The translations under genes and the position numbers were made by a program. From the NCBI GenBank assembly GCA_947034885.2, contig OX344752.2, positions 30,982,386-31,046,385 on the forward strand: a stretch of DNA of 64,000 bases. The letters are read 5' to 3'. Below, piece after piece: positions 1 through 11,408 of the stretch (within the stretch, counting starts at the first letter, position 1; each line of letters begins with the position of its first letter). The stretch is from Thuidium tamariscinum. Its lineage: Eukaryota > Streptophyta > Bryopsida > Hypnales > Thuidiaceae. The notes under the pieces were generated by a model. That model searched no databases and was not told the origin of the DNA. It saw nothing but the letters and a program-made list of their open reading frames with translations.

Positions 1-300
1 ATAGCTAGGGTCAAAGACTAGAGAAATTGAAGGAGACTAACCGGGAATTTTTGAGAAAATGCATTACTAGTACGTGAATCTAAGTAATAAAAAGAAATCG
101 AGGTACTGGTGAGGTACCCTGAACTCGACATATATATCACAGAACCGTCAAATGAAACGAAAACCAAAAACATCGCACAGGGTCAAGAACTGGCTAAATT
201 GAGCATCGGAAATTAAAACTGACAGGGAGACTTTAAGAGAATGCATCTTTCAGCACGTGAATCTAAGAGAGGCAAGGAAAACATCGAATTAGAGGCACGG
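1..300. repeat. Degenerate two-copy tandem duplication, period about 180 bp
   Basis: Bases 6-84 recur at about 179-268 with moderate divergence. Shared blocks are a 24-base stretch beginning agggtcaa (6 and 179) and a block containing acgtgaatctaag (72-84 and about 256-268). It lies where intron 1 of the left-edge minus-strand gene would run, so it is probably an intronic duplication. No coding potential is seen. Confidence 0.6.
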
Positions 301-322
301 TGACAAAATCGACAGTGCATAC

Positions 323-514
323 CTTTTTAATGGACTCGGGATTTGTGATATCAAGAGCGACGGCTTCAGCGCCTTCCGACACAAGCGCTGCTAACTTAGA
401 CGGATCCCTTGCTGCCAATCGAACGGTGTGCTTGCCCTGCGCCAGCAACAGCTTCGCAGCTTGGCTGCCATTACGACTGGTGGCGCTCGTAATCAACACC
501 ACAGGCTTCGTCAT
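323..514 (-). CDS. First exon of an NAD(P)-binding Rossmann (NmrA/atypical SDR-like) protein, partial
   Basis: Sixty-four codons from ATG at 514 to a donor at 323/322 (AAG|GTATGC) give an in-phase exon. The peptide begins MTKPVVLITSATSRNGSQAA, a beta-alpha-beta Rossmann opening; ITSATSRNG takes the place of the usual glycine-rich loop. It continues with a second beta strand (HTVRLAARDPSKL) and an acidic VALDITNPES segment typical of NmrA/UDP-base-like atypical SDRs. These proteins bind NAD(P)H as reductases, isomerases or redox sensors. The rest of the gene must lie left of the window. The same frame is open upstream to 532, but the codon there is TTG, so the ATG at 514 is preferred. The specific product cannot be named. 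Confidence 0.7.
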
Positions 515-832
515 CACGATATCGGTAACCAAAATTCAATTCTAAGCTCTCGAGAAACAATCAACCAAGCTCGTGATTGCGCTTGAAATCGTGAACGACA
601 ACACCCTGAACGACACAGCACTGACTTCAATGGCCACGAATGGGTAATTGGGTTCTTCTCCTTCACGATCTGTTTCGACGGGCCATTTGAATGCATGCAA
701 TACCGACGGAGACAGCCAGGGGAGGACCCCCTGGACGGAACTTCATTCATAAGCTCTTGCGGGCAGTTTCCGTTGGTGCTTCGGATTGTTGCAAAATCAT
801 AGTCTACAGTACATGAATTGTTTTAAGTAGGA

Positions 833-889
833 GCCACTCCAGTGGCAACATCGGTACTTTTCTGGTACCGATGTTGCCACTGGAGTGGC
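833..889. repeat. Perfect 25-bp hairpin with 7-nt loop
   Basis: Arms 833-857 and 865-889 are exact reverse complements, starting gccactccagtggc. The loop is ttttctg. No target-site duplication or further arm extension is visible. The stem is GC-rich compared with its surroundings and lies about 320 bp upstream of the left-edge gene start. It could be a remnant MITE or a structured element; function unknown. Confidence 0.7.
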
Positions 890-1918
890 AGATAATTTAC
901 TGGTTGTCTTCAGTGAGACTCAACAATGTGTGTGCCTCGGAAGTTGCACTGGGATTGGCAACTTGGAGTCCAGTGCAATCCTGTTTGCGGAACAGTTGTT
1001 GACAGGATTCTCCGTTTTGTCACGAAATTTCAGGAAGCTTCACGTTGTATAACCAGGCAACCATAACATTCAGTAGACGTTGTGGCTCTGCCTTCTGTTT
1101 CCAGTGAAGGGTGTGGCATATTCCACACCGAACAGCCTCTCCATCTTCCGCATGTCCACTTACTTCAGTAGTTACAAATGAAACACCATTGAGATGTTGA
1201 ATATTCCACACTCTCTAGAAAGCAGAGCCACCCAATGCTATTGAATGTTATGATGGGTCTCTGCATGTTGGAGGTATTATGCTTTGCTAGATATTTTAGA
1301 AAGACTTGCCAAGTTATTCAAAACATTGGGGTTGGTTGAGGAACCATGTAAGACAATTTTGTTCATTGTAAAGATTCTCTTTTCAAAGATGCAAAGGGAC
1401 TCTACCTCATTGGTAAACTATGTTATCTAAACTACAACATAACATTGTTAACCAGAACGGGGCTCCTTCCCTGATAGAGAAGAGGTAACCCCCCTGAGAT
1501 TCCTGTTCACAACTTAAATTATAATTGAAATGGATTGATTGGTTGAGGGAGTGCACTTGCAGCCAGACAAGTGTTGCATTGGCCTATGTAATTGGTCAGG
1601 GGTACAATGACCCTAGAAGTTGCACTGCTAGAGGCTCCCGCTTCTATAGGAAGCAAAAGGGGACCCCCCAGCAATGGTTAACAATGTTATGAAGCTCACT
1701 ATTGGGGCTTGGCTTTTAAAGAGTCATTGACAAAAAGGTTTTTTTTTCTTTAATTTTGAAAATGTTTTAACCTATTGGACCCACATGTTAATAGAAATTA
1801 TGACTTGTCAAACACTACATAGAGGTTAGAAAGTCAAAACACTAGTTGCTTTTGTTTGCCCTCATCTGCACAAACTTTAGACAAAGAAGAAGATTCATAC
1901 CTTGTTTCATTGATTCCC
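890..1918. other. Intergenic, no gene seen
   Basis: Moderately AT-rich sequence without a supportable reading frame. A short stem (ttgcactgg/ccagtgcaa) lies at about 944-977. Nothing else recognisable. Confidence 0.5.
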
Positions 1919-2130
1919 TACTACAAGAGAAAGGGGTGTTTTAAGTATAGTCCTAGAGATAACATTTTAAGTACTGACCTTTTTTGGAGAGTTTAAGTAA
2001 GAAATAAGTGTCTTTTTAACAAAATTTTACTAAAAAGACACTTATTTTTTACTTAAACTCTCCAAAAAAGGTTAGTACTTAAAATGTTATCTCTAGGACT
2101 ATACTTAAAACACCCCTTTCTCTTGTAGTG
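1919..2130. mobile_element. CACTA-end MITE, 212 bp, TSD CCC
   Basis: The two halves are near-perfect reverse complements over about 100 bp each. Termini are (C/T)ACTACAAGAGAAAGGGG, the classic CACTA (En/Spm) start. It is flanked by the 3-bp direct repeat CCC (1916-1918, 2131-2133), as expected for that superfamily. It has no coding capacity, so it is non-autonomous. Arms differ at only a few positions, suggesting a fairly recent insertion. A shorter relative with the same ends lies at 25063-25180. Confidence 0.85.
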
Positions 2131-2133
2131 CCC

Positions 2134-4613
2134 CTTTGAACTATCGTCTAGGCAAGTGAATGTTGTTTAAAGGTTAGACTCAATTGTCAAGGCTATAGGG
2201 ACCTCATTGTGTAATTCTATTTTTTTTACCTTAAAACAATATGTAACAACTTACTCTTCTCAAGGGAAATAAATGAAATCATTTCTTTAATAAAATGTCA
2301 TGAATCATTTTGTTTGTGATTGAATAAAGGTGAAGTGGCTGGACATTTCAAAATTTGTAAGGAAATTCAATTTCATTACTTCTTTGTTGTATGGCACATA
2401 TGATAATGAACCATATCCATCATTGGTTGAAGCGCATACAACAACACTAAGGTAAACTAGCCTGTGACATGGTAAAGCAATCCATCGTTGTTTACTATTA
2501 GGCAATCAAATTTTGCAAATTTTGAATTCAAATCCCTCCAACTAACTAAGTGTGATTACAAAACACAAAATGAAACAAATATAAGATAATATCAAGGTTT
2601 TATAATTATCTTTAAAAAAAATCAAAGGTAATCAAAGGTAATGTTGGAGGTTACACATCATAGGTCCACAAGAGTAGATGTAATCTAATCCCTAAACCGT
2701 TCTTAGTATTGTAGTCTTGAAAAAGTGCTACTATCTATCCTTCAACAAAATTCCTATTACACATGATTGTACTTTAGAATGATCAAAGTTTATGTTTTGG
2801 CTCTTAAAGATAGAAGCTAATGTTTATTGATAGATTAAAAGTAATGATAACTAGAATTTATTTATTACTTTCAAACTTTGAAAAAAAATTAAAGAAAAAA
2901 ACTCTTTGTTATAGAGAATTTTAGAATTCTTTTGAATTTCTAAAGTTTAGATTTTATTAACTTGACCAAAATTTTTAATATGATATTTATGTTGTTTTCA
3001 AGGTACTCACTATTCATTGGCCTTCAAATCAAATAATGTATTAAATGTAATAAACATATTGTGGTATAGTCAATGAAAAAATTTGTAATTAAAAAATGGA
3101 TTTCATTTAAATATTCTTTACTTGTTCTATTCTACAAAAAACTCTAAATTAGGTCAAATTCTTGTTCCACTAAAAAACTCCATTTTAAAATTTTGACCCT
3201 TTACAAAGTATTGGTTGTATTGAATGACCTTCTGGGGTCAAATGAAACTATTTAGGAACACTCTATTAGATTTGCAAGCTTGGCCTTGCCAATATGAAGC
3301 ACATTGTATTAATTGCTCTTTTAAACATTAGTGTTGATAGTGAATTCAGTGACCACTCTCATCACTATGAAAATTTGATCATAAAGTAGACTAGATTTCT
3401 TTATTGTAAATATTTAGATCCTAGGAAACATGCTTTTAGAATCCTAATGTTGCCACCACCCTTTAAACAATTTAAAATGACAAAATCAGCAGCATTTACA
3501 ATCTATGCTCTAAAATCATAATTCTATACATAGATTTTGAACGTCTAAATGATAGCTCCTAAACCAGAGATTTTGCATAGATTTAAGGATGGGATTCTTC
3601 TTCTTGAATGCATGTATTGTTGGCACTATGACTAAAATTACAGTTAATTCCTCAAAAGAAAGATTTAAGGAGATTTTTAGTAGAACAGAGGGAGTATTAT
3701 TTATGCTTATATTCAATCAAAAGTTCATTGACTAATAATGAAAGTAAATCCAAGTTCATAGTTAAAAGAGAATTTTGAAATTGAAGGAAAAAACATATAA
3801 AAATGTGAGTGATAAAAATGAATTTTCTTATAATTTAAAGAAATAAATACCATTTAAAAAAACAAATAACATGTAAATAATATGATGCATGTGGATATTA
3901 AATTTTGTATCATTTCCACCCTTTAATGCCTTAGGTTCCTCATTTGTAAGGCATATATAAAATGATGCAAAATATCAGTGTGAATATATGTATGTATGTA
4001 TATGTTTGTATATGGTAACTATATTAAAAAATGTTGTCTTCAAAGAAAAGGAACATGTGGTTCAAAAAATTTGAAATCTTGGTTACAATGATTATATGAT
4101 TGTCTTAAGATTGCATTTTTCCAAAAAATTTCATTATACTTTTGTTTCAAATGCCCAGTTTTCTTTAAATTTACATTTAATTAAATTAAATATTTTGGTA
4201 TAGATATGTGTATAGTTTAGAAGACCCGTAAGTTTTAGTTCAAAAAGACTTACAATTATTTAGTTATAAAATGTCAAAGTCTCAAAATCTAAAAGAATGA
4301 CATTTTAGACTACATAGCCTAGTAGCATGTACCTTGAGAATATCTACATGCATCTTTGAATCTACTTCAAAAAGGCTAAAAAACATTCACTAAAAATCTA
4401 TTACATTACACCCAAATAATTGCAAGGAAGACTTGTGTAAACTATCCTCTATCATACACTCTATAAACAATGTTTTTAGGCCATATTTTTGTATTATATA
4501 TTGACTTCATAAGATCTAAAGTTACAATTAAGGATTATAAGCCTATATTATTCCTTTGGTTGAAAAAATCTTGTTTTTCAAAAATGTTTCACTGCTATTA
4601 GATACAAATATTA
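2134..4613. other. AT-rich intergenic DNA, no gene seen
   Basis: Very AT-rich, with only short chance reading frames and no recognisable domain, RNA gene or intact element. Confidence 0.5.
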
Positions 4614-4837
4614 GGGTGATTCCAAAAAGACCGACCATTTCTTATAGCATTTTGCCAACTTGGTTTTTTTTGTCTAAGCTATAATTTTTGAATCTTCATC
4701 CCATGCCAAAAATTTAAAAACTATTTCTAGATGTTTTGATTGTAATCGTATCCCTTGTTTTTCTTAAAACTTTAAAAAAACATTTTTTTTAAAAGCCAAT
4801 TTCTCCAATTTGTCACACTTTCGATTTTTTTTTTAAA

Positions 4838-5461
4838 AATTTAGTACTAAAGAATATCCAAATTTAATGATATAGAACTGAAATTTTGGTGGTTTATTCT
4901 GACCCTAATTGAGTATGCTCTTCATGAGGGGCATCAAAATATTCATTTATATAATATCCTCTATGTTCATGCTAGAAGGGCTCTATGGCATATGTATTTC
5001 TAAACATTGATGATGGTTTTAAGTTTATTTTTTTTGTTGAAATCACATCACTATTGGTTGTCACTAATTTACAAATTTTAGTTTTTTTGGTTCTCTATGG
5101 TTGACTTATTAAAAATCAAAATGTTGAAATACTCTTTTCTAAGACATGTAAAAATTGTGGGTAGAAAAGGGGTATTTGAATGTTTTGATTTCTATAAGTC
5201 AACCATAGAAAATAAAATTCGAAAATTAGTGACAACCTAATAGTGATGAGATTTTTTTTTTAAATGAACTTAAAACCATCTTCAATGTTTAGAATACACA
5301 TGCCATGGAGCCCCTCTTTAGGCCTACTTGCATGAACATGGAAGATGAAAAATAAAGAATTCTTTGATGTCCTTCATATAGAACATGCTTAATTAGTGTG
5401 GAAATGGACTTCCAGAATTTAAATTCCATATCATTAAATTTGGATACTCTTTAGTACTAAA
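4838..5461. mobile_element. Foldback MITE of about 620 bp
   Basis: Arms of about 300 bp face each other around a centre near 5140. Ends are TTTAGTACTAAAGAATATCC on the left and its diverged complement at 5440-5461. Internal matches include gttgacttat/ataagtcaac and the gtgacaacc/ggttgtcac pair. No coding capacity. It sits inside the left arm region of the older foldback element. Confidence 0.6.
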
Positions 5462-5853
5462 AACAAACAAAAGAACCATGGTTGCTAGTATATGAGCATA
5501 GAAAGTATGAGCCTATGAGCCTAGAATTCTATACACCTATAGTATAGGTGTCTATATTATAAACACCTAAATGGTTATAGTGTATCTATGTTCTAAACAC
5601 CTATATTATAGGTATTTATACTATAAAACATCTTCAATGAGTGTAGGATACTTACTTATACTTAGGCTCAATGCTCATAGGCTCACACTTTTATGCTCAC
5701 ATATACTACAAAAAAAGAAGGGATTAAATGACTCGTCCATAGAGTCATTGTGGACCAGGGCTTTTGTTTTTGGCGCTTTAGCGCCATATTGCACTCTGCT
5801 GTGAACCCTGGTGAACTCGCTATGGGAACCTGAGAATTGAAATGACGGACTAA

Positions 5854-6177
5854 TCGCCACGTTGGCGACCACGGGTGGCTAGGGTGGGCCAGGTCGACGC
5901 TGAACCGGTCCCGAGATTAGGGCTTCATCGCCACTTTCATTTCGAGTTGCGCCAGAACTTGGAGTTTAATGCCTCGTCTTCGCCACTCCGCATCATTGCT
6001 CTCCACTTCCTGCTCCGGACAGTTTGCTTGTATCGCCACTTGCCCTTGGATACGGCGTTTATGCTTGGATTTAGATCGCCAAGATTTTGGTGGAGTGGTC
6101 TAGGATATCGCCAATTGCGCTTCAATGCTCCTTTGTTTCGCCACTTGCTTGCTGTTCAGGAGCTATTAGTTTCGCCA
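5854..6177 (+). repeat. Left subterminal repeat array of the hAT element (TCGCCA x8)
   Basis: The hexamer TCGCCA occurs in direct orientation at 5854, 5928, 5980, 6033, 6076, 6108, 6138 and 6172, often followed by CTT or ATT. Spacing falls from 74 to about 30-34 bp toward the inside. One inverted copy lies at 5863-5868. Arrays like this near hAT ends are typical binding sites for the transposase N-terminal zinc finger; binding here is inferred. Confidence 0.75.
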
Positions 6178-6477
6178 GGGTTTTGTAGCTTGTACTTTCG
6201 GTGATTGTAGCCCACTTCTCTGAATTTGAATGTTGTTCGTCAATTCTAGCTGTTATTGCTGTTACTTGGCAGAAATGGAGGTTTTGCACCGCCATGCAAG
6301 TTCTGTGTTCTCCATGCACTTTAAATTGGCTAGAATTCCTTGTTGTGCTCATGAGTCGCTTTCCTGTTTTTTCTCTGTGGTCGGTTCATTCAATCTTTTG
6401 CTACGGCGTTTGTGTTGGCATTTTATAATTCTCTTTTCTGCCGTGTTGTCTGCTTGCTCGGGAGGAAACTGTGAGGG

Positions 6478-9400
6478 ATGGAGTCAGGCCAGGAAGAGTG
6501 CGGGGAGGATGCGATCAGGAGAGCGTTACATGCTGTAGAAGTCACTCGCAATCTCACGAAGAAGGCGGATAAAGCTGCGAAGGAGGCTTTGGAGGTCGCT
6601 CGTCGAGAATTGAAGCAGAAGGGGAAGGTGGTGGAGTTGCGTAGGATCGAAGCACGCAAGAAGACTGTGAATTCGTATTTTCAGTCATGAAGGGGCTCAA
6701 GAGCGGGGCAGCCACTCTCCTTCGTTTTGGACGGCTCTATGTCGGATGTTCCTGGTGCAGAGCCAGCTTTAGGTGAAGAATACTCGAGTGATAAGGAGGA
6801 TGGAGGTCAGTCGTTGTCGCATGGAAAAAGTACTTCATTGTCGATCGACGTTGCTAAGACCCCTGGATCTTCTTCTGGCTCTGGAGACACGATTGTGCTT
6901 AGCACAAAGTCTCCATTGATAACTATTTCGGAGGACTCTGAAGAACCTGACAATGCCAACTTTGTGGAAGTGCCGATAGACTGTGAGGGCTCCGATGAAG
7001 ACTCGGACTTCCAATCTCCGCCGTCCAAAAGAGGTTGCAACAGTCGTAGAAAATCAAGCAATTCACGATTGGAAGCGTAGACACGATACGACAGACATCG
7101 CAAGTTTCAAACCGTGTGGGCAGCCAAGTTGCCAAGGGCGGAGGGGATCATGGCAACGGACGGGATTCTACATATGGTCAAATGTAAAGTGTGTAGCACG
7201 ATTGATCGGAAACCATGTGTGATGGCGCCAAAGTCCGATATGTTATTCAAACACGATGGGAAACGCACAGCCAAAAAAGACTTGCCTCAGTACAAGGTGA
7301 AGGCGGGAGAGAAATATGTAGCCACACAATGCAAGCACCGGCAAAACTTAAAGTTGTACGCAGCCAAGCAACCAACGTCCGTTCTTGAGCAGATGAATCA
7401 TTGTTCAACTTTGGAGGCTAGAAAAAAACAGGTTCAATTCGCAACTTTGTTCCAATTGCTTTCCGATGGTCGTCCCATGTCTAACTTTCAGTCTCATGCT
7501 TGCTTGTACAAACTACTTGCTGTTCCTGATCTTCCTACTGCACATTGGTGCGATTACTCAAGTTAGAACATGGAAGCTATATGTACAAGGTCGTTCTTGA
7601 CGAAACTAGGCGGTTGATCGAAGGTGCAAGTTACATACACTAGAAGAAAACCATGTTGAAATCCCTGAAATCATGTCATGTAGTTTGCGTTGGATTGCTG
7701 TTTCGAAACGTAGTCAAAATGCAGTGAAAACACAAAAAAACGCAGAAAAATGCTTTTTCTGCGTTTTTTTGTGTTTTCACTGCATTTTGACTGCGTTTCG
7801 AAACAGCAATCCAACGCAAACTACATGACATGATTTCAGGGATTTCAACATGGTTTTCTTTTAGTGATAATTGTCACGGTCGATGAGGTAACGACTGTTG
7901 ACAATTTTAGTTTCCTCTCAGTTCACGCATACATAGTGCAGAACTGGGTGCGCATTCCATTGTTGATATCATTGCAACGGGTGGAATGCACCCCGAATGC
8001 AGACAATCTCACCGATCTAATTGTCGGGTCAATCACTAGTGGAGGGGGACTCGATAGGGAAGCTATGGTGAAGAAAGTAATTAGTTTCGGGGCAGATGGA
8101 GCTTCTACACTACAGGGCAATCGGTCAGGTGTCACTCAACAGGTTAAAGAGAAACATGCCCCGTTTGTCATTGGCATACATTGTGTGGCCCATCGCTGCA
8201 ATCTTGCCTTCAAGGCATTGTCGAATCTTGGCATTTTTGCAGATATAGAAAAGCTTCTATCTGTGACTTACAGCTATTTTTGCAAGAGCCCTAAAAGGTT
8301 CTGTGAATTCAAGCAGCTAGCGGAGCTCACTCAAACGAAGGGACTTAAGATGTTGAAAAATGTTCAAACACGGTGGGTTAGTTTGATTGAGCCCCTCTGA
8401 CGCCTGCTATCCGAATATCGATCTTTAATCTACAAGATGATTGCCGATTTGCATGAGAACAACAAGGCAAAGGTTCGTGTTCATGAACTCATTCTTCTGT
8501 TTATAGGATTGTTCTTGCCTTGCTTATGACTGCTCTTTTAGCCTTGAATTCATGACATTGGTCTTGCTTACATGTTCTTTGTTATTTGGGCATCATGATT
8601 GCTAGTGAGTTCTCTGATGGTTGTTTGTAGTTTCTTTTTGTTATATACAGGCTTGTCTACAGCTTCTTCTTGATCCTTATACACTACTAGGAATGTGTGC
8701 ACTCCTCCCACTTCTGGAAGCAATCGACACACTAGTCAATTTCACCCAGAAACGAGATGTGTACGTTTGCAACTTTGTCGCTATTGTCAAAGTGTGCCAA
8801 GCTTCATTGTACCGCATGTACGAGGATAAAGAGACGGCATATACCGGTGATGAGTTTTGGAGTTTTAACAATTTACTTCAGTGTAGCCATGAACAAATCC
8901 ACATCAAATGGGTGTGTGATTTGAACAAGCATTGCACACTATTGACCTTCATCTGCCACGGTGAAGAGATTCATGCTGAACACAGAGGTGGCCCAGTTGA
9001 TCATGACATATGGGCAAATTTGCTGGCCAAAGTCGAAGCCAAATGCACCAGTAAGTATTTAACAGTAATGTTTGTTTATTCTTTATTATTTATGGCCATT
9101 GGTTCATGCACTTCAAGCATCTAAAGTTTCATTTGTTTGTAAGTTGAACATATGCATGATATCTGGCTTTGTCTTCTTAGGTACTGGGAATCACCCTAAG
9201 TCTTAGTAGAATTCATCTGTACCATGAATATTAACCAACTGTATCGGTGACTACAAGTGCTGCTAAAGTGCTTATAGGAGAACTTGATGCCTGGTTCCCT
9301 AATCACAACGTCATGAACGCATTCGGCATATTTTACCCTCAGTATTGGTGCCAAGGGAATGCTGAGGAGGCATTTGACAATCACTTGCGAACTTTGATGG

Positions 9401-9861
9401 ACACTTATGGTAACGGCAAAATTTTGGGGGAAGGTGAAAACAAACTCCTCATCAAACCGCTCATCAACCGCGAAGCTCTCATCTCCCAGCGTGCTCTGTT
9501 TAAAACTTGTATGAAATCTAACTCTCGTGCAGCAATGCTTCCACCGTATGATATCAATCCATTGACCAAAGTGTGGAGGGTCTTGGATAGCAACAACAGT
9601 TTAGCTCAAAACTTTGGTGAGTTCCTAAAGCTCGTTGAGATGGCTGTAGTGCACGTTCTGGGGTCTGTGGAAGATGAGAGGTTGTTCTCTAGCATTGGAT
9701 TCCTCAAATCAAAGCTTCGCAACAACTTGGAAGAACACATCCAGGTGGTAGTTGGAATTTTTTTTCAACGACTTTTCACCCTTGAGAGCTTTCCGTATCA
9801 AAAGGTATTTGACGAATGGTTCATTGCTGGAGGGCGGGGCAGGTATTTGGTAGGTGTATAG
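6478..9861 (+). pseudogene. Dead hAT transposase gene (ZNF862-like type)
   Basis: The reading runs from ATG at 6478: a basic helical start, then an acidic Ser-rich linker. A zinc-binding segment with CKVC, KHDGKR and QCKH follows (7180-7345). The core contains FGADGASTLQGNRSGV and IHCVAHRCNLAFKAL (8085-8215), the RNase-H-like hAT signature. Exons then follow at about 8651-9050 and 9240-9861, ending in the dimerisation motif SVEDERLFSSIGFLKSKLRN (about 9667-9725). Breaks seen: in-frame stops at 6688, 7078 and 8398, a frame change near 7560, and the MITE at 7638-7866, whose removal with one ATA copy rejoins frame (ASYI-IVTVDEV). Likely introns: about 8478-8650 (AAG|GTTCGT to TACAG) and 9051-about 9180 (CCA|GTAAGT). 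Cut-and-paste transposase in origin, not active now. Confidence 0.85.
7638..7866. mobile_element. CACTA-end MITE, 229 bp, TSD ATA, inside the hAT transposase gene
   Basis: Arms of about 113 bp are almost identical (two mismatches noticed), with ends CACTA(G/A)AAGAAAACCATG. ATA lies at 7635-7637 and 7867-7869. The loop is close to nil, so a transcript would form a long near-perfect duplex and could feed small-RNA production (inference). The low divergence makes it the youngest insertion in the nest. Confidence 0.9.
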
Positions 9862-10784
9862 TAACAATTGCATAGCCAAGGCATTTGTTGAGGCAACAAG
9901 TAATTCAGCAGAGTTAGGTGGCAACTAGAAGTAAGGAAGTAGTTCAGTCCAATAAGGTTGGTGAGATGTAGCTTTATTTTATGAGCACATGAATATGTCT
10001 ACTTGGCCAATGGGCTCCAGTTCACTATATTGTTGTTACTATTTTCTCATATTGCAAGTGAAGTACCTTGTTTGCCAATGTTTAGGTTTTTTTTTAATTC
10101 ATGCAATATGTGATATCATGTCTTTTTTTGCAAAGATGCAATGGCTTTTGAGATGGCATGCAGGGCTTGCAAAGTTGCAAGGTAATATTCTATTTCTCTT
10201 TGATGTGCTTCTGTTGCAAATGTTAGACCTCTATGCATGTCATTTGTATCTTTGAAGGATTATGTTACTTATTTTGGCATCGGAGGGGTTTTTGGAGGGG
10301 TGCAGGATAATGTCTCATTAATATGCATCTTGTACAAGGAAATTAGTTTCTTTGAGTGCAAATTTATATGTTCAATACTCAACCACCAGGGATGTTAATT
10401 GCATGTGAGTCCTATAATTCTCATTCCTTCACTTCTATAGGTAGTTCCTAATTTTTTCACTTTGAGATTCCAATGCTTGTATATGTGCTTTGAAAGAAAC
10501 AAAATGTGGTTGAAGTGTTCAATATTGCTTTTCTAAAGTCTTTTGTTTGAATATGATTTTATTAATACTTTCTAAGAATCACTGTACTAACTTGGAAGTG
10601 TAATGTGGCATACTGTGCTAGAAACCAACAATGCATCAGAAGGGTTGAGTATGTGTGTGCAGGTGTAAGGTCAAAGAATGTGTTATTAGAATTTCGATTT
10701 AGTCATTGTTTGTCTTTTTTTAAAGTCTTGTGTCAAATTTGTGATTTGCAAATCGCACTGTCATGGTCACTTGCGACCCAAAAT

Positions 10785-11017
10785 TCGCCCAATAAAGTGC
10801 CATGTAGCATTGAATTTCACCTGTTTATTTGTGCTCAATTCTTCTGTTTCGACAGAGTTGCACTTGGTAAATCAACCAGTTCGCCGGAGGGAACTAAGTC
10901 CTTGCAAAAAGATCGCCAAATACTACTTCTAAAATTTCTTCCAAATCGCCAGTATGAAACTGCCATCTGGCCTCATGAATCGCCTCTTCACCTTCAGTGA
11001 CACAATCAATATCGCCT
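10785..11017 (+). repeat. Right subterminal repeat array of the hAT element (TCGCC x6)
   Basis: TCGCC occurs at 10785, 10881, 10913, 10946, 10980 and 11012, the last five at 32-34 bp steps, about three helical turns. The orientation is the same as at the left end. The even spacing suggests oligomeric protein binding on one DNA face (inference). Confidence 0.7.
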
Positions 11018-11408
11018 TTTTGTTCAGTTGAAGAATCTGAAAACAAAAGCCCTGTTGTGGACAACAATAGTCACAAAACTATCATTTTGTAGTCATTTTG
11101 TAGTCACTGCTGTCCACAATGACTCTATAGACAAGTCATTTATTCCCTTGTTTTTTTGTAGTGATACTAGCATCTTTGGAAAAAAAACTTAAAAGTGTGA
11201 CAAATTAGAGAAATTGACTTTTAAAATAAAATGGTTTTTTAAAGTTTTTTGAAAAACTAGGGATATGATTACAGTCTAAACATTTAGAAATAGATTTTTT
11301 TATTTTTGGCATTGGATTTACGATTCAAAAGATATATCTTAGACAAAATTAAACCAAGTTGGTCGAACACTAATTAAAATAAACGGTTGGTCTTCCTTGT
11401 AATCACCT

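Larger units (their letters stand above)
5756..11054 (+). mobile_element. hAT-superfamily DNA transposon, 5.3 kb, non-functional
   Basis: Terminal inverted repeats CAGGGCTTTTGTTTT are perfect over 15 bp at both ends. They are flanked by a perfect 8-bp duplication TTGTGGAC (5748-5755 and 11055-11062). TIR style, 8-bp duplication and the encoded transposase (BED/TTF-like zinc region, RNase-H-like core, C-terminal dimerisation motif) all say hAT. Subterminal TCGCC repeats occur near both ends. The transposase gene is broken by stops, a frameshift and a MITE. The perfect TSD and TIRs argue for moderate age. Confidence 0.9.
5704..11163. mobile_element. CACTA-end MITE split by a hAT insertion
   Basis: The terminal inverted repeat is about 52 bp. 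Left begins TACTACAAAAAAAGAAGGGA; right is CACTACAAAAAAACAAGGGA in reverse complement. A 3-bp duplication ATA flanks it (5701-5703, 11164-11166). Removing the hAT element inside it (5756-11054 plus one target copy) leaves a foldback of only about 150 bp, so this is a MITE and not an autonomous CACTA element. Confidence 0.8.
4614..11408. mobile_element. Old foldback element interrupted by nested insertions
   Basis: The left arm (about 4614-4837) is matched by the reverse complement of about 11167-11408 at roughly 80 percent by eye. It begins GGTGATTCCAAAAAGACC on the left and GGTGATTACAAGGAAGACC on the right. The arms are now 6.3 kb apart because younger elements (4838-5461 and 5704-11163) were inserted between them. 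No transposase of its own remains. The target duplication is unclear (TTA on the left, TTT or TTTA on the right), so the superfamily is left open. The GGTGATT start is shared with elements at 23.2 and 25.7 kb. Confidence 0.6.

Noticed and set aside
5704-11163. A hybrid transposon: CACTA-type ends with a hAT-type transposase
   Set aside because: Inside the CACTA ends lie perfect hAT ends (CAGGGCTTTTGTTTT) with their own 8-bp duplication TTGTGGAC, so two separate elements are nested.
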